Assembly (NCBI GenBank): GCA_014281115.1
Contig: JACONQ010000007.1
Span: 1,550,001 to 1,614,000, forward strand
Length of the DNA stretch: 64,000 bases
Reading direction: 5' to 3'
DNA from: Laburnicola sp. R22_1
Taxonomy: Eukaryota > Ascomycota > Dothideomycetes > Pleosporales > Didymosphaeriaceae
Shown here: positions 36,564-47,555 of the stretch, piece after piece
Layout: each line of letters begins with the position of its first letter
Position numbering within the stretch: position 1 is the first letter of the stretch
The notes under the pieces: model-generated
Told to the model about the DNA's origin: nothing
The model's input: the letters and a program-made list of their open reading frames with translations, nothing else
Database searches by the model: none
Program-made: the position numbers and the translations under genes

Positions 36564-37184
36564 CTACCCATTACGCTGCTCGCGTTCCTCAAAGACATCA
36601 TCCCAATACAGGGTCTCTGTCGCGGCAGCGCGGATGTGGGAAGCGTGTTGGGGGCATGTTGCTGTAGGTTTTCGGGCGCGCGTCGCCGCTTCGTTTTTAT
36701 CGGTTGTGGGTGCGATCATTGCAGTCTCGGAGCCGAGGTCATGAGGAGAGGCGTTAGGGGACGGGGTACCGCATTCGGACTTGCGAGTCTGGGTAGACGC
36801 ATCTGTGGCTTCTGGGGGCGATGAGAAGAACGACTTCGGCTTGGGGAAGGCAAATCTTTTGTAGGAGAAAAAGGTCTGAACGGGAGGTTTCGACGATTTG
36901 GAGTCGGAGGGGACTTCAGCGTGAGAGCGGACACTGTAGGGAGAGAACGCATTAGTGAGAGTATACAATCGAAATTGGGCAGGGCCAAGGTACTCGTCTA
37001 GGATCTTGTACCGTAAGCCTGTGTCCATCCACTCATTTGGCAAATTAGGTCTGCTACGATGTCCACCGAGCGGGTGGCGCTTTCTATCTTCATAGGCTAC
37101 GGCGTGTAGACCATAGGCCAACCGGCTAGACGGTTCGTAGTTTCCAGGTGCACTCTGGTGGTGGTCACTGCCCGCATTATTCAA
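36564..37184 (-). CDS. Hypothetical protein (206 aa), possibly continuing after a frame change
   Basis: The frame starts with MNNAGSDHHQSAPGNY. Its first 75 residues look like ordinary protein (NEWMDTGLRYKILDEYLGP), followed by a Ser/Pro/Thr-rich tail. No known domain was recognised. A second minus-strand frame (36,314-36,601) overlaps the end by 38 nt in another phase, begins MMSLRNASSV and also looks coding (GMDDDIRFVVEPATAVLESL). I found no intron with matching phases that would join them, so the gene may end at 36,564, may carry a frameshift, or may be spliced in a way I cannot see. Confidence 0.45.
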   Translation of the reverse strand: MNNAGSDHHQSAPGNYEPSSRLAYGLHAVAYEDRKRHPLGGHRSRPNLPNEWMDTGLRYKILDEYLGPAQFRLYTLTNAFSPYSVRSHAEVPSDSKSSKPPVQTFFSYKRFAFPKPKSFFSSPPEATDASTQTRKSECGTPSPNASPHDLGSETAMIAPTTDKNEAATRARKPTATCPQHASHIRAAATETLYWDDVFEEREQRNG

Positions 37185-37330
37185 ACGCCGTTTGTTAGTT
37201 TAGTTTTGCCTAGCTTCTATCTCATATATAATTAGTTTGTTATTTATTAGTTATTATTTACTTTTATTTTATATACCTATATTAGGTGCATTTATCTTAT
37301 ATACAATAGATCTTATCAATCTCATCTCAT

Positions 37331-38013
37331 CTAATCTATCACTTCCTGCATCCAACACCGTTGCAGTTCAAAATACCGCTGCATTTCTCTTACGACACAA
37401 TTGCAGATAACAGCTCTGGCGTCCGCACTTATCCGCTCCTTCTTAGGGATACCGTCTACCAGGGTCGTTACATACGTAGGGCAGATGTCGTCTAATTTGC
37501 CCTCAAAGTACCGGCTGCGAAGTGCCCAACCTGTGCCGACAAAGTTATTCAGCGTAGCGCGAATTTCTTTATGGGAGTCGACGGCAATCCCCCAGCCGGT
37601 GCTTGTAAGGATGTCGAACAGGTATTTGCGCACCACTCTAACGCTGTCGTCATTGCTTGGGACGGCGAAGAGGGGTGGGAAGTCTTTGTCTGGAGGGATT
37701 TCCCGAATGTCAACGTCGGTGTAAACGATCTTAAGAGTCTGCGCCTTCGGAGTATGACCAATATTAGAATTTTGCGAAATTTTTGTACTGCTACCCACCC
37801 GGTCATATGGCTCCCATCGCTGACGGGCGTAAAGCTAGGGGATTGACTTCCAGAGCTGCTGTTCTTCGCTGACGACGCCATGGTTGATAGATGGTGAGAG
37901 CAGATGGAGACAGTATAAGGTGTGGCGGGTATTTGCACCATTCCGGAAGACTGTTGGGGTTCCGACTGCAATGTGCCGTGCGTGAATCCACGGTAGGCGA
38001 TGGTCTGAACCAT
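37331..38013 (-). CDS. Hypothetical protein, two exons (208 aa)
   Basis: Proposed model: exon 1 37,795-38,013 and exon 2 37,331-37,738, with a 56-nt intron (37,739-37,794) that starts GTAGCA, contains the branch-like CTAAT about 26 nt before the end and closes with GCGCAG. Both junctions are in phase 0. The joined protein starts MVQTIAYRGF; Met45 (MASSAKNSSSG) is an alternative start. The C-terminal about 135 residues look globular (LKIVYTDVDIREIPPDKDF, VRKYLFDILTSTGWGIAV) and end in a Cys- and aromatic-rich helix. No family was recognised. The downstream frame lacks an ATG of its own at its 5' end, which supports splicing. Confidence 0.6.
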
Positions 38014-38626
38014 GATAACGATGCTTCACATAACCAATTACATTACCTCCACAGTTGAAAGACGCATACTAGAGACACGACTTTTCAAATATTTAATATC
38101 ATATGCTACTCTTTCTATACGCTGATTAGTGGTATGTTTTCAAGAACCATTTCCTAGATCGTATCTAGCCAATCATATAGCTTCAAACCTAAACTCAGTG
38201 CTGATAAACGGAGCATGCTCCCACGCATGCTATTTGATAATGTGCGTATGTATAAGGTCTTTGAGGCCATAAACTTCCCACGCAGTGAAGATCCGCGGCA
38301 ACAACAACGTCGGCATGGGATCGAAAACTTGACGCGATGGATTAGAGGGCTTCCGACAAACACCCGTTCGTTAACCACTTTAGCGAGACGTCAAAATCGA
38401 CGGACTACGTATCTCATATTTTCATTCAGGTAGAGCAAGAAAAAGCTGATGATTTCCCTAAGACTCAAACGCCAGGCACACTAATGCAAACCACTATGCA
38501 CGCCACATCAAATCGTTAATCCAATGCTCATCTCATATTTACAATTTGAAGAGAAGGAGTACGAGACTCTGATCTACTCTTCGTCTGACTCCTCTTCTGC
38601 AGTCTGCTTCGTTGTTAGTATACATC
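38014..38626. other. Intergenic region
   Basis: This 613-bp spacer between the hypothetical gene and the stop of sulfite reductase shows no coding frame of note. It should hold the promoter of the former and the 3' UTR of the latter, since both genes are on the minus strand. Confidence 0.5.
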
Positions 38627-41600
38627 TCACCAGATAGGTTCGTAACTTACGTTATCATGGAAATTGGTCCCATGGGTCGTGGCTTGAATATAGCCCTTCC
38701 GTATCACGAAGTCGCCAAATCGCTCTCCTGGTTTCCTCTCTGCAGCATATTGTTTAATCATCGGCTTCATGATATCCAGAATCTCGTCCTCTTTGATTGA
38801 GCTCCTATACAGCTTGTTTAGCCGTTGTCCATGGTATCCACCGCCAAGGTACATGTTATACGCGCCGAATGCCTTGCCCACGAACGCAACTTCGGCGAGC
38901 CATGGCCGCGCACAGCCGTTAGGACACCCCGTCATACGCATAACGATGGAGTCCTGGCGCAACCCCGCTTCTTCGAGAGTGCTCTCTAATTTAGAGATGA
39001 GCACCGGGAGGTAGCGTTCTGACTCTGCCATTGCGAGCCCACAGGTTGGGAAAGCAACGCAAGCAGAGCTGCTGAGTCTCAAACCCGAGAAGTTGGTGTT
39101 GTCGAGCTTGAACTTCTTCAGCAGTGCCTTCATATTGTCGAGGTCTTCGTCCTTGACGTTGGATAGGATGAGATGTTGGTTACCCGTAAGCCGGAACTCG
39201 CCCTTGTGCGCCTTTGCCACCTCGACAAGACCAGATTTCATTGGGAAATCAGGCGTGTCCTCGATACGGCCATTCTCGATGAAGAACGTGAAGTGGTTGA
39301 GGCCGTTCTCGTCTTTCTGCCAGCCAAAGGTGTCGATGTTGGAGTCAAACTTAAAAGACTTGGGGTCGGCGAACTGCTCGCCCCAGAGTTCCTCGACCTT
39401 TCCACGGAAGACATCAACGCCCATGTCATCTATAGTATACTTTAGACGGGCGTGCTTGCGGTTCTTCCGGTCGCCATTGTCGCGCTGAACGAGCATGATC
39501 TTCTCACAAACAATGTGCACGACATCGGCGCTTACATAGCCGAGCATACTGCCAGTTCGGGGGTATGTCTTCTTGTTGTTATGCGTCACACCCATACCGC
39601 CACCAGCAAGAACGTTGAAGCCCTCAAGGTTGCCGTCGGCGCCCTTAATGGCGATGAGACCAATGTCGTGGGCATAGACGTCGGTGTCATTATGCGGGGG
39701 AATGGCGATGGTGATCTTGAACTTGCGTGGAAGGTAAACAGGGCCGTAGAGCGGCTCATGATCTTGCACAGCTTCACCAGCTACCTTGCGCTTCTCTTTT
39801 GTCTCGTCGTCCTCGAGCCAAATTTCGTGGTAGGCGGTTGTAGAAGGGAGAAGATGGTCGCTAATCTTCTGAGAGACAGCGTGGACTTGAGAGTGGAAAG
39901 AAGAGTGTTCCGGAAGAGAAGAGCACATTACGTTACGGTTGACATCACCACAAGCCGCGATAGTCGTCATAAGGGCCTTGTTGATGGCTTGCATGGCTGG
40001 CTTGAGCTTGCCCTTGACGACGCCGTGGAACTGGAAGGTCTGTCGGGTAGTGAGCTTCATCGTCTCGTTTCCGAGCTTGGTGCTGATCTCATCCATTTGA
40101 AGCCACTGCTTGGGGGTTGCCACGCCGCCAGGAAGTCTGCATCTAATCATGAACGAGTAGGCCGGCTCGAGACCTTGCGCCTTGCGCTCATCGCGGAGAT
40201 CGCGGTCATCCTGCATATACGTTCCGTGAAATTTGGTCAGTTGCTGGTCAGCTGCAGAGATAGCTCCCGTGGAAGTATCCTGAAGGCCTTCCTCAATGGT
40301 ACCACGGAGGTAGTTAGAGGCGGCCTTGATGTCTTCATTGGTAAGTGGTGGCGGCTCGTCAGGCAGACCCTCAACCTTGTCCACACCAAGAGATTGCCAG
40401 AGCTTGGGTTCCCACTCAGCGTAACCGGTCTGGTAGGCGTCCGGATCCTGGTCATCTCCCAGACCGCAATCCGTCAGCGGCTTGCCCCCCAAGGTGAGTA
40501 GTCGAGCGTGCAGATCCTTTCCAGGCTTGTTGTAGTAAATCTTATCTTCCTTGCGAGGCCAGTAGTGGCTGTCGCCCAAAGCGAAAACGGCAAAGTTGAC
40601 AGTTGCGAGGTCTAGATCGGTCGAATCTTTGACAGTTTCCCAGAAGGTTCTACCGTTCTGAGGGAACTCGCCCTGACCTGCAGTGCTGGAGAGGAGAACA
40701 ATATTCTGCTCACCCGGAAGATCCTCTAGTGGATAGTCGTCCATAGCCATGCACACAGTCTTGAGACCTCGGGCTTTGCCCCTGTTGGCAAGGCGCTTCG
40801 CGAGGTTTTCTGCGTTGCCGTTATCGGAAGCAAAAAGGACGGTCAGTGGGTCACCCGCAAGACCTTCGAGGAGCTTGCTGTAAGCATCTTTGGCCTTCCT
40901 CTTCTGGAGCTGCCGCACCTCCGTGCCGTATGAACCAGAAAGATTAGCAGAGAACTCGGGATGTCTCTTCATCAGCTGCGACAGATAGTTGTCACGCTGA
41001 AGGAACTCTTCCAGCTCCTTCTTGATGCGCTCCGAGTCCAGCTGGAAGTTCGGCTCACCCTTTTCGTCGTTTCGCGGGTCCCACCTGTAAAGCGGCCAGT
41101 ATCCAATATCGACCGCCTTTTTGGTCTCTTGCAGGACAGTAAGAGGAGAATCCGTCTCTTTCTCATAGGGGAGGTAGGCAAGAACAACAGAAGGACCGTC
41201 GAATTTGTCAGCTTCGATCATGGCCTCCAGCACTTGCGTATAGGAGCTGTAAGCCGCGACCGACGCCACGTAAGCATTACCAAAGTTCATGGCATAAAGA
41301 CCAATGTCCTTTTTCCGCCTCGCAGCATCATTAGCAGATCGTTCCGAGTATGGCGTAGAATCCACGATCAGCATGTTGATGTTTTCGCCCGACGCAAGAA
41401 CGTGATGAACACCAGAGTTTCCGAGGTCGTACGCCCATGCGTCTGACCCGATTAACCAGGGAGATTCACGATAAAAAAGCTTCTTAGAAGACAATAGCTG
41501 GTTGGCCGCAGGAGAACCATCGTTACTGAGACGGGCAATGACTTCCGGCGCAAGCGCGTTCGACTTGGTGCTATCACCAGCATCCAACGCCCACTTGGCT

Positions 41601-43392
41601 AACCACTCCAGAGGTGCCTTTGTGGCAAAGTCGTTGCTCTTTGATGCATCGCGAACCTCATCGATGAATCGCTGACGGTGTTCCTTATGAGCGATGAGAG
41701 CTCCATAGCCGTACTCTGGACTGGAGGATATCTGGTTCGAGATACCCGCGTGCTGCGAACCTAGCTGGTTCGCGACAAGAAGCTTCTCTCCGAAGACCTG
41801 GTCCAAGATCTTCATGTAGGCGTTTTCCAGGCTAGGCTGCTCAGCTTTGGGATCTTGCTGGGTTGGGCCATCGAGATTACCAATTTGGAGATTTTGAACA
41901 GGAGTCTCGCTCATGAGGTTCTGGAAGATACCTCGCATCGCCTGTTGTACCGTGTCTTTGTTGATATAGCCTAGCTGGTAGCCAACCACCAGAGGCGAGT
42001 TGCCGCCGCTCGACTTCAAAGACATCAACACATCCAAGAGAAGCGGTCCCCACCGGGTCGTCTGGCGGCGAACCTGTTCCAGAACGCCTATTCGCTTGAT
42101 GGAATTTGGAAGCAACGGAGCTAAGGATGCACCTAACCAAGGTCGGTACATCCTAAAGGAGATGACACCAGCGTTGGCATAATCTACGGATTGGTCGACC
42201 GTGTCGATTTCGGTAGCGAAAACGGCGACATCTGCGCCAAAGAGGAAGATGGCAGCCTCCGCATTCGCAGGGCCAGTATAGGTGAAAGCATCGTAAGAAC
42301 GGCCAGTCCCTGCCTTGATGTCGGCCCAAATTTGGGAGGCAAAACGGTAGATGTCCTCTGACGAAACTGGCTTTGAAGCCAGAGACTCAACCGTGGTGAC
42401 TGAAGAGGCAGATACACCACTTGCGGTGCTCGATTCGCGCCGTGATGAGTCCGAGGACGAGTCTGCTCTGGTGCTGTTCCTCTCGGATGCCGGCAGCGAG
42501 CGGCCGTTTTCGACAGAGCTCAGGGGAGCCTGGGACGCACCGCTGGCTGCAGGAGCCTGGCTGCGCGCGAACGAGATGGACGCGCTCCTGCCATCATCTG
42601 CGTAGAGCGTAGTTGCGTCGGACTTGGAGCTCTGGTATGCTGCGGCGCCATGGACGTCGACGACGCGCCGCACCAACTCCCTGTCCTCCTCCTGTATCTC
42701 CTTGTTGGCGAAGGCAGTGGCGCCCGAGCAGAAGAAGTGAATGACACCCTTGCCCGACTTGATAGCCAAGGCGTGGGCAGTCAGAGCGATATCCTGCGTC
42801 TCCTGGAGGGTTTCCGAGTGCAGGAAGGTGAAGCCGCACTGGCGTATCGAGGTGATGTCTGAGTAGTCGGGGTATGCGGCCGGTTGCACGGAGACGTGGA
42901 TGACGAGGGGGTACTGCGCGAGCTTGTATAGGTGGGGGATGGATTTGACGAGGATGGACGAGGAAGTGGCGACCGAGGTGAGTTTGCCGGCGCGGATGGG
43001 CGTGAAGCAGGAGAGGAGCGGGTCCGCATTCTCCCGCACAGCGAGGATCTGCAGCAGGCCACAGTCAGCTTGTCTATATGGCGCGGAAGTGTGGGCGAAG
43101 CATGGTACCTCTGGCTGCTGCTTCGCGACGATGCTCTGCGCTTTGTCCGCCTCGAGCCGGCGGAGAGGCGCCGAAAACTCGGAGTGTTCAGCGAGCGAGG
43201 GCTGGACGGATACAATCACATGGCTCGCGAGATGGGCGATGCGCGCCACTACACACGGCACGCAAATCAGCAATTGTTCCCCCAAAGCGAGTGTCCAGTG
43301 TGTGGTGGTGGTGCGGCGATCCGGGGTCAAGTGGGGTGGGAGCAACACGCGGGGGACCTACCAGCCTCTCCAGCAGTCTTGATTGCACCCAT
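38627..43392 (-). CDS. MET5: Sulfite reductase [NADPH] beta subunit (hemoprotein)
   Basis: This enzyme makes sulfide from sulfite in assimilatory sulfur metabolism (with the alpha flavoprotein). Proposed exons: 43,362-43,392, 43,109-43,248 and 38,627-43,048, giving 1,530 aa starting MGAIKTAGEAVARIAHLAS. Intron 1 is 113 nt (GTAGGT...GTGTAG). Intron 2 is 60 nt (GTACCA...CTGCAG, branch CTGAC) and is in frame without stops, so it could be read through. Domains: a pyruvate-ferredoxin oxidoreductase-like N-terminal part (about 1-780), a flavodoxin-like domain (about 792-945), then two ferredoxin-like/siroheme repeats (about 985-1,530). The four cysteines that bind the [4Fe-4S]-siroheme centre are present: Cys1387 and Cys1393 (ACVAFPTC), Cys1432 and Cys1436 (TGCPNGCARP). 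Length and order match fungal Met5/Ecm17/SirA proteins. It is divergent from FAD synthase. Confidence 0.93.
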
Positions 43393-43975
43393 AGCGACTC
43401 GCAATTGCTACGAGATGGTGGAGGAGGGACAGCAGACGAGGAGCGGCAGTAGATATAGGCGCAATCGGCATGCCACTCGGGCAACCATGTCGTCTACATT
43501 TTTCTTTGGCTCTACCGAACGGGCCTAGGGGCGTGGTGAGCACGCAATTGCTCGCGGCCCCGAAAAGCAGCCGAGCGTGGGCGCCAGTGAGAGGCGCCCG
43601 TTTTGTCATGGCACCGGGCGAGCACGCCACTGTGTGCATGTTTAATGTTTACTACGCAGCCGGCTGGCATGCAGGTGTAGAATGCGCCGCGGGGGTGAGG
43701 CTTGCAACGAGCTTGCAACGGGCGTGGAGGTCGGAATGCCAGCCAACACGGTGCTGGATACAGTCGCCGCTGCCCCGCCGCCCACCTGCACCTGCCCCGC
43801 CAGTGCCCGTGACTGCCGTGGCCAGGCTGCACCGAGCGAGGCTCGCCAGTCTGAGCAGTCTCACTCCTCCAGCTTTGCACGGTGCACGGTGCACGGCCTG
43901 ACGCCCGACGCCTGACGCGACCGCTCCCTCTGCCCGCCCGCCTCCTTCTCATGTCGAGCGTGCAGCAGCAGCGCA
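43393..43975. promoter_or_regulatory. Shared divergent promoter region, MET5 and FAD1
   Basis: 583 bp separate the two start codons. The stretch is GC-rich and holds three head-to-tail copies of TGCACGG (43,876-43,896), two copies of GCTTGCAACG near 43,699-43,720 and a GGCGCC pair near 43,581-43,597. I saw no CACGTG (Cbf1-type) and no ATGRYRYCAT (Cys3/MetR-type) site, so co-regulation by sulfur status is not supported by motifs. Confidence 0.5.
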
Positions 43976-44010
43976 ATGACGGCTGGAGACTCCTCAGCCC
44001 GCGACGTTGA
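43951..44010 (+). promoter_or_regulatory. Upstream ORF overlapping the FAD1 start
   Basis: An ATG at 43,951 opens a 19-codon frame ending with TGA at 44,008-44,010. It overlaps the FAD1 start codon (43,976) in another frame. If the transcript starts upstream of 43,951, scanning ribosomes would meet this ATG first, which would lower FAD1 translation. The transcript start is unknown. Confidence 0.45.
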
Positions 44011-44963
44011 AGTGCCCGCCGAGCCCCTCGTCGCCGCCCCGCCGCTGCCCTTCCCGGACCTGTGCGCCCGCATCCACGACCGCGTCGCTGCCTTCCTCGA
44101 CGAGAAACATGTCTCGGGCCGGCTGAAGACCCTGCAGGCGCAGACGCGCGTGTCGCTGGACGTCATCACCGAGGCATTGGAGAGGTACAAGTACGACAGC
44201 GCCGGCCCTCAGACACACTGGCACCGTGCATGGCTAACGGACACGCGACAGGCTCCCCGAGCTCTCGCTCGCCTACAACGGCGGCAAGGACTGCCTCGTG
44301 CTCTTGATCCTGTACCTATGCGCCCTCCACAAGAAGCGCCTGACGCCCGAAAACCCCAATGCGAACGCCGACACCGCCATCAAGTGCGTCTACATCCAGG
44401 CGCCGCACCCCTTCCAAGAGGTGGAAGACTTTGTACAAGTGAGCGTCAAGACGTATTCCCTGTCGATGCTCGAATACGCAAAGCCCATGAAGGCCGCCTT
44501 CGCCGACTATCTCCACGACATGCCCTCCGTGAAGGCCATATTCGTAGGCACCCGGCGGACAGACCCCCATGGCGAGCATTTGAAGCATTTTGACCCTACC
44601 GACTCCGGTTGGCCGGCTTTCATGCGCATACACCCTGTTATAGATTGGCACTATGTAGACATTTGGACGGTGAGTCATGTGCTATAGCATGTGGAGAGAA
44701 TGTTGCACTGACGCTTCATTCAGTTCATTCGTCACCTAAACATTCCCTATTGCAAACTCTACGACCGCGGCTACACCTCGCTAGGCGGCACCGACGACAC
44801 GCACCCCAACCCTGCACTCGCCCAGGCATCATCATCATCATCATCAAAGCAGCCTACCAACGGCGCCGTCGCGAGTCCGACAAATGGAACATGCACGCCA
44901 AAGTACAGGCCAGCGTATGAGCTCGTAGAAGATTACGAAGAACGACTTGGAAGAGATAGATGA
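43976..44963 (+). CDS. FAD1: FAD synthase (FMN adenylyltransferase)
   Basis: This enzyme transfers AMP from ATP to FMN to make FAD in the cytosol. Three exons are supported: 43,976-44,190, 44,252-44,669 and 44,724-44,963 (290 aa). Intron 1 (61 nt) starts GTACGA, has branch GGCTAACG and ends GACAG; intron 2 (54 nt) starts GTGAGT and ends TTCAG. Phases agree and both splices restore conserved sequence. The PAPS-reductase-like fold is shown by AYNGGKDC (residues about 79-86, the ATP-binding loop), GTRRTDPHG (171-179) and HFDPTDSGWPAFMRIHPV. The C-terminal exon starts FIRHLNIPYCKLYDRGYTSL and carries a serine run encoded by a short TCA repeat (44,828-44,846). It is divergent from MET5 and convergent with TYW1. 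Confidence 0.95.
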
Positions 44964-45191
44964 CTAGTAACGCATATCAGCAACATAGTGTATCAAGATA
45001 GTTTTGGACCGTGGCACACAACGCCACACGCGAATACTCCTTTCATGCCCATGGCTAAGCTTGCCCTGTACGTCTCCATGATGCCGAATTATCTTCCCGT
45101 TTCCCGCATTGCATACACAAATACAAATTGAACATGGTACAAATTCAAGTGACGACGCCCTGCGTATCTGGTCCAATGGCAGGACTGAGAA

Positions 45192-47555
45192 CTATATCTC
45201 TACAACAGCCACTCCGACATCCGTCTTCGCGCCCGCACCAGTATCCTCCTCGCCCTTCGGCCCCTTCCCCTTCCTCCAAACCCTAACATCCCTTGGATCA
45301 AAGCCCCCATTGCCCCAAAGCGCCCACTCAGGCGTCTCACTACCCACATAATCCTCAGGTCTCCAGCCCACCACCTCACCCTTCTCATCCATCCTCGTCC
45401 CCTCCACCAACCCCTCATTCAACTCGTAAAACCGCTCAAAGTCGATTCGAGTAGCCCATTTCCCGTTGCGTCGGAAGCGCGTCGAATCAGCGAGCAAAAC
45501 GCAGCATGAGTGCGCGTGCTCAGCCGCGATGCCGTAGGAGAGATTCCGGGCAGCGACTTCTTCAGCAAGCGCGCTAACGAACGTCTGAATCTCCGAGTAG
45601 AACGGCACGTTTTGCATGGTGAGCCCTGCGGTTCCTGCGGCAGAAGTACCGCAGTACGTTACGCCTTTTACTTCGACGAAGCCGGGGAGGGCACGCTCGA
45701 CTAGGTCCGCATAGCCTTTTACTTCCTCGGCCATGTTGAAGCCTTTGACGAGCGTGAGCCTGAAGACGGTGCGTTGCTCGAATCTGCGCTTCTTGAGAAT
45801 GTCTAGGCAGGCGCAGAAGCGCTCCCAGAAGTCTCTGTGGAGCGGGCGGTCGATTTTGCGCAGGGAGTCTTTGTTGGATGCGTCGATGGAAACGTAGAGT
45901 TGCGTGACGGGGATGAGGGAGGCGAGTTGGGCGGGATGCTGCGCGTTGCAGACGAGGAAGGTGGATATGCGGTTCTTGTGCATGATCTCGAGAAGCTCGT
46001 TGATGTGTGGGTAGAAGATGGGTTCGCCGACGAGAGAGAGGGCGCAGTGTCTGATGCGCATAGCTTCGGCGAAACGTTCGGCTCGCACGCCGGGAACGCC
46101 TTTCATCATTTTGATCTTCTTGTAGTGCGCTGTGGTGATGCCGTCGTAAATGAGCTCGGGAGCATCCGTTATCCAGCGCCAAGTAGTGCCCACAGGATTC
46201 GTGCCGTGGCGCCAGCAAAAGACGCATTTGTTCGAGCAGGAGAGGGAGGGCGTGGCTTCCATGCATAGGTGGGACTGGATGCCGTAGAATGAGTACTTGT
46301 AGCAGGAGCCGCGGCCTCGGAGGGCAGACTTCGTCCAGCGGCAAATCTTGACTCCTGAATGCGAGCCGATGATGCTATAGCCTTGCTTTGTGAGGGCGGC
46401 GTGCGTGGGTGAGGTCACGGGGACCATTTCCTTGGGCATCGAGGTAGACTTGGAAGACTTGGGCTTCTTGTAAGTCGTGAAGTCGACGGGAATAGGAGTG
46501 GAACTGGAAGAATCGACCATAGAGCCTAGGTCTTCCACGTCGTCCACACGTGCCGCTTTCAGGGGCCTCGTGGTGTTACCCTCACTGTCGCTGTCATCCG
46601 CAACATCTGCGTCCTCCTCGTTGCTCTCAACAGGGTCTCCGCTCCCAGGGACACCTTCACCTAGACCTTTTCCCTCTGCTAACTCCACGAGCGCTTCTTG
46701 GACCCCAACACGCCACTCTTCTAGCCGCGCTTCAGCCTCTGTCTTGACATCTCCCACTCCAAGCGGGTATGCCCTCTTTCTGCCGGACAATTTCGCCATC
46801 CACCTGTCGACCTCTCTTGCCTGGCTGCAGAACCCTTCCTCTTCCGTTGGCCATTCCTCCCTATCTCCAAACCCAAACACCGAGTATCCCAGCAGTCCAC
46901 TCAGCGGCGCTGTATCGATCCTGAAATCATTGTGAGTTTCCTGGAGATTCTCGAGGAAGTTGTCGAGCACGGTATCGATGTTGTATGTCGGCAGAAGAAA
47001 AAGATAGAAATGTTTGACGTTCGGGGCGGCTTTCGGAGGGCTGAGGAAGTAGTCGTCGTACTCGATGTAAGAGAGATCGTGGACTTGAGGTTCAAGCAAC
47101 GACGCGGACTGGTCGCATCCGATGGTCCAATCGGCGAGGACACTTGCGAACTGTGTAGCGTGGCGCTCCGTGGTACCCGCGAGCGACTGGAAAAAGACGA
47201 GCGGATGGATCTTGTCCACCTTGTGGTCGAAGTTTGCTACCGGTGGTACGTGCTTTTTAAGCACCTTCTTGCCCTTCACGGTCTTTGGTCCCTTCTTTAT
47301 CTTCGCGGCTGGCGGTACAATGTCTTCCGCATGGTTATCCAAGCCCAGCGCGGACGCGACAACCGTTGTGTTCTCCGGCAGCCACTCAGGTCTCAGTTCA
47401 ACCGCCTTCTCCTCGATCGGCGAAGAGGGCGCAGAGGATATGGGCGTCGTTTTCTGCCGTCTATTTCGGAGGTATATAGCAAGGTGCACGAGGACTGCGA
47501 GGGACACGGCCGACAGCAACAGCGGGACGCGATGGTTATGCCATATTAGCAGCAA
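45192..47555 (-). CDS. TYW1: tRNA 4-demethylwyosine synthase (TYW1), flavodoxin plus radical SAM
   Basis: This enzyme catalyses the radical-SAM step that condenses N1-methylguanosine 37 of tRNA-Phe with pyruvate to make 4-demethylwyosine, in wybutosine synthesis. The single-exon frame of 787 aa has the family layout. It has an N-terminal membrane segment (residues about 10-28, VPLLLSAVSLAVLVHLAIYL), as in the ER-anchored yeast protein. A flavodoxin-like domain follows (about 115-295, with YSVFGFGDREEWP), then an acidic linker (about 300-375) and the radical-SAM domain. The iron-sulfur cysteines are Cys440, Cys444 and Cys447 (CSNKCVFCW). The C-terminal wyosine-formation part includes TRIDFERFYEL. 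It converges on FAD synthase with 228 bp between stops. The start codon lies 202 bp from a pogo element. Confidence 0.95.
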   Translation of the reverse strand: MLLIWHNHRVPLLLSAVSLAVLVHLAIYLRNRRQKTTPISSAPSSPIEEKAVELRPEWLPENTTVVASALGLDNHAEDIVPPAAKIKKGPKTVKGKKVLKKHVPPVANFDHKVDKIHPLVFFQSLAGTTERHATQFASVLADWTIGCDQSASLLEPQVHDLSYIEYDDYFLSPPKAAPNVKHFYLFLLPTYNIDTVLDNFLENLQETHNDFRIDTAPLSGLLGYSVFGFGDREEWPTEEEGFCSQAREVDRWMAKLSGRKRAYPLGVGDVKTEAEARLEEWRVGVQEALVELAEGKGLGEGVPGSGDPVESNEEDADVADDSDSEGNTTRPLKAARVDDVEDLGSMVDSSSSTPIPVDFTTYKKPKSSKSTSMPKEMVPVTSPTHAALTKQGYSIIGSHSGVKICRWTKSALRGRGSCYKYSFYGIQSHLCMEATPSLSCSNKCVFCWRHGTNPVGTTWRWITDAPELIYDGITTAHYKKIKMMKGVPGVRAERFAEAMRIRHCALSLVGEPIFYPHINELLEIMHKNRISTFLVCNAQHPAQLASLIPVTQLYVSIDASNKDSLRKIDRPLHRDFWERFCACLDILKKRRFEQRTVFRLTLVKGFNMAEEVKGYADLVERALPGFVEVKGVTYCGTSAAGTAGLTMQNVPFYSEIQTFVSALAEEVAARNLSYGIAAEHAHSCCVLLADSTRFRRNGKWATRIDFERFYELNEGLVEGTRMDEKGEVVGWRPEDYVGSETPEWALWGNGGFDPRDVRVWRKGKGPKGEEDTGAGAKTDVGVAVVEI

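Noticed and set aside
39452..40501. 349-codon + strand frame
   Set aside because: Antisense to conserved sulfite reductase sequence; a shadow of strong codon bias.
45574..46344. 256-codon minus frame inside TYW1
   Set aside because: Out-of-frame shadow of the radical-SAM part of TYW1, rich in Arg, His and Pro.
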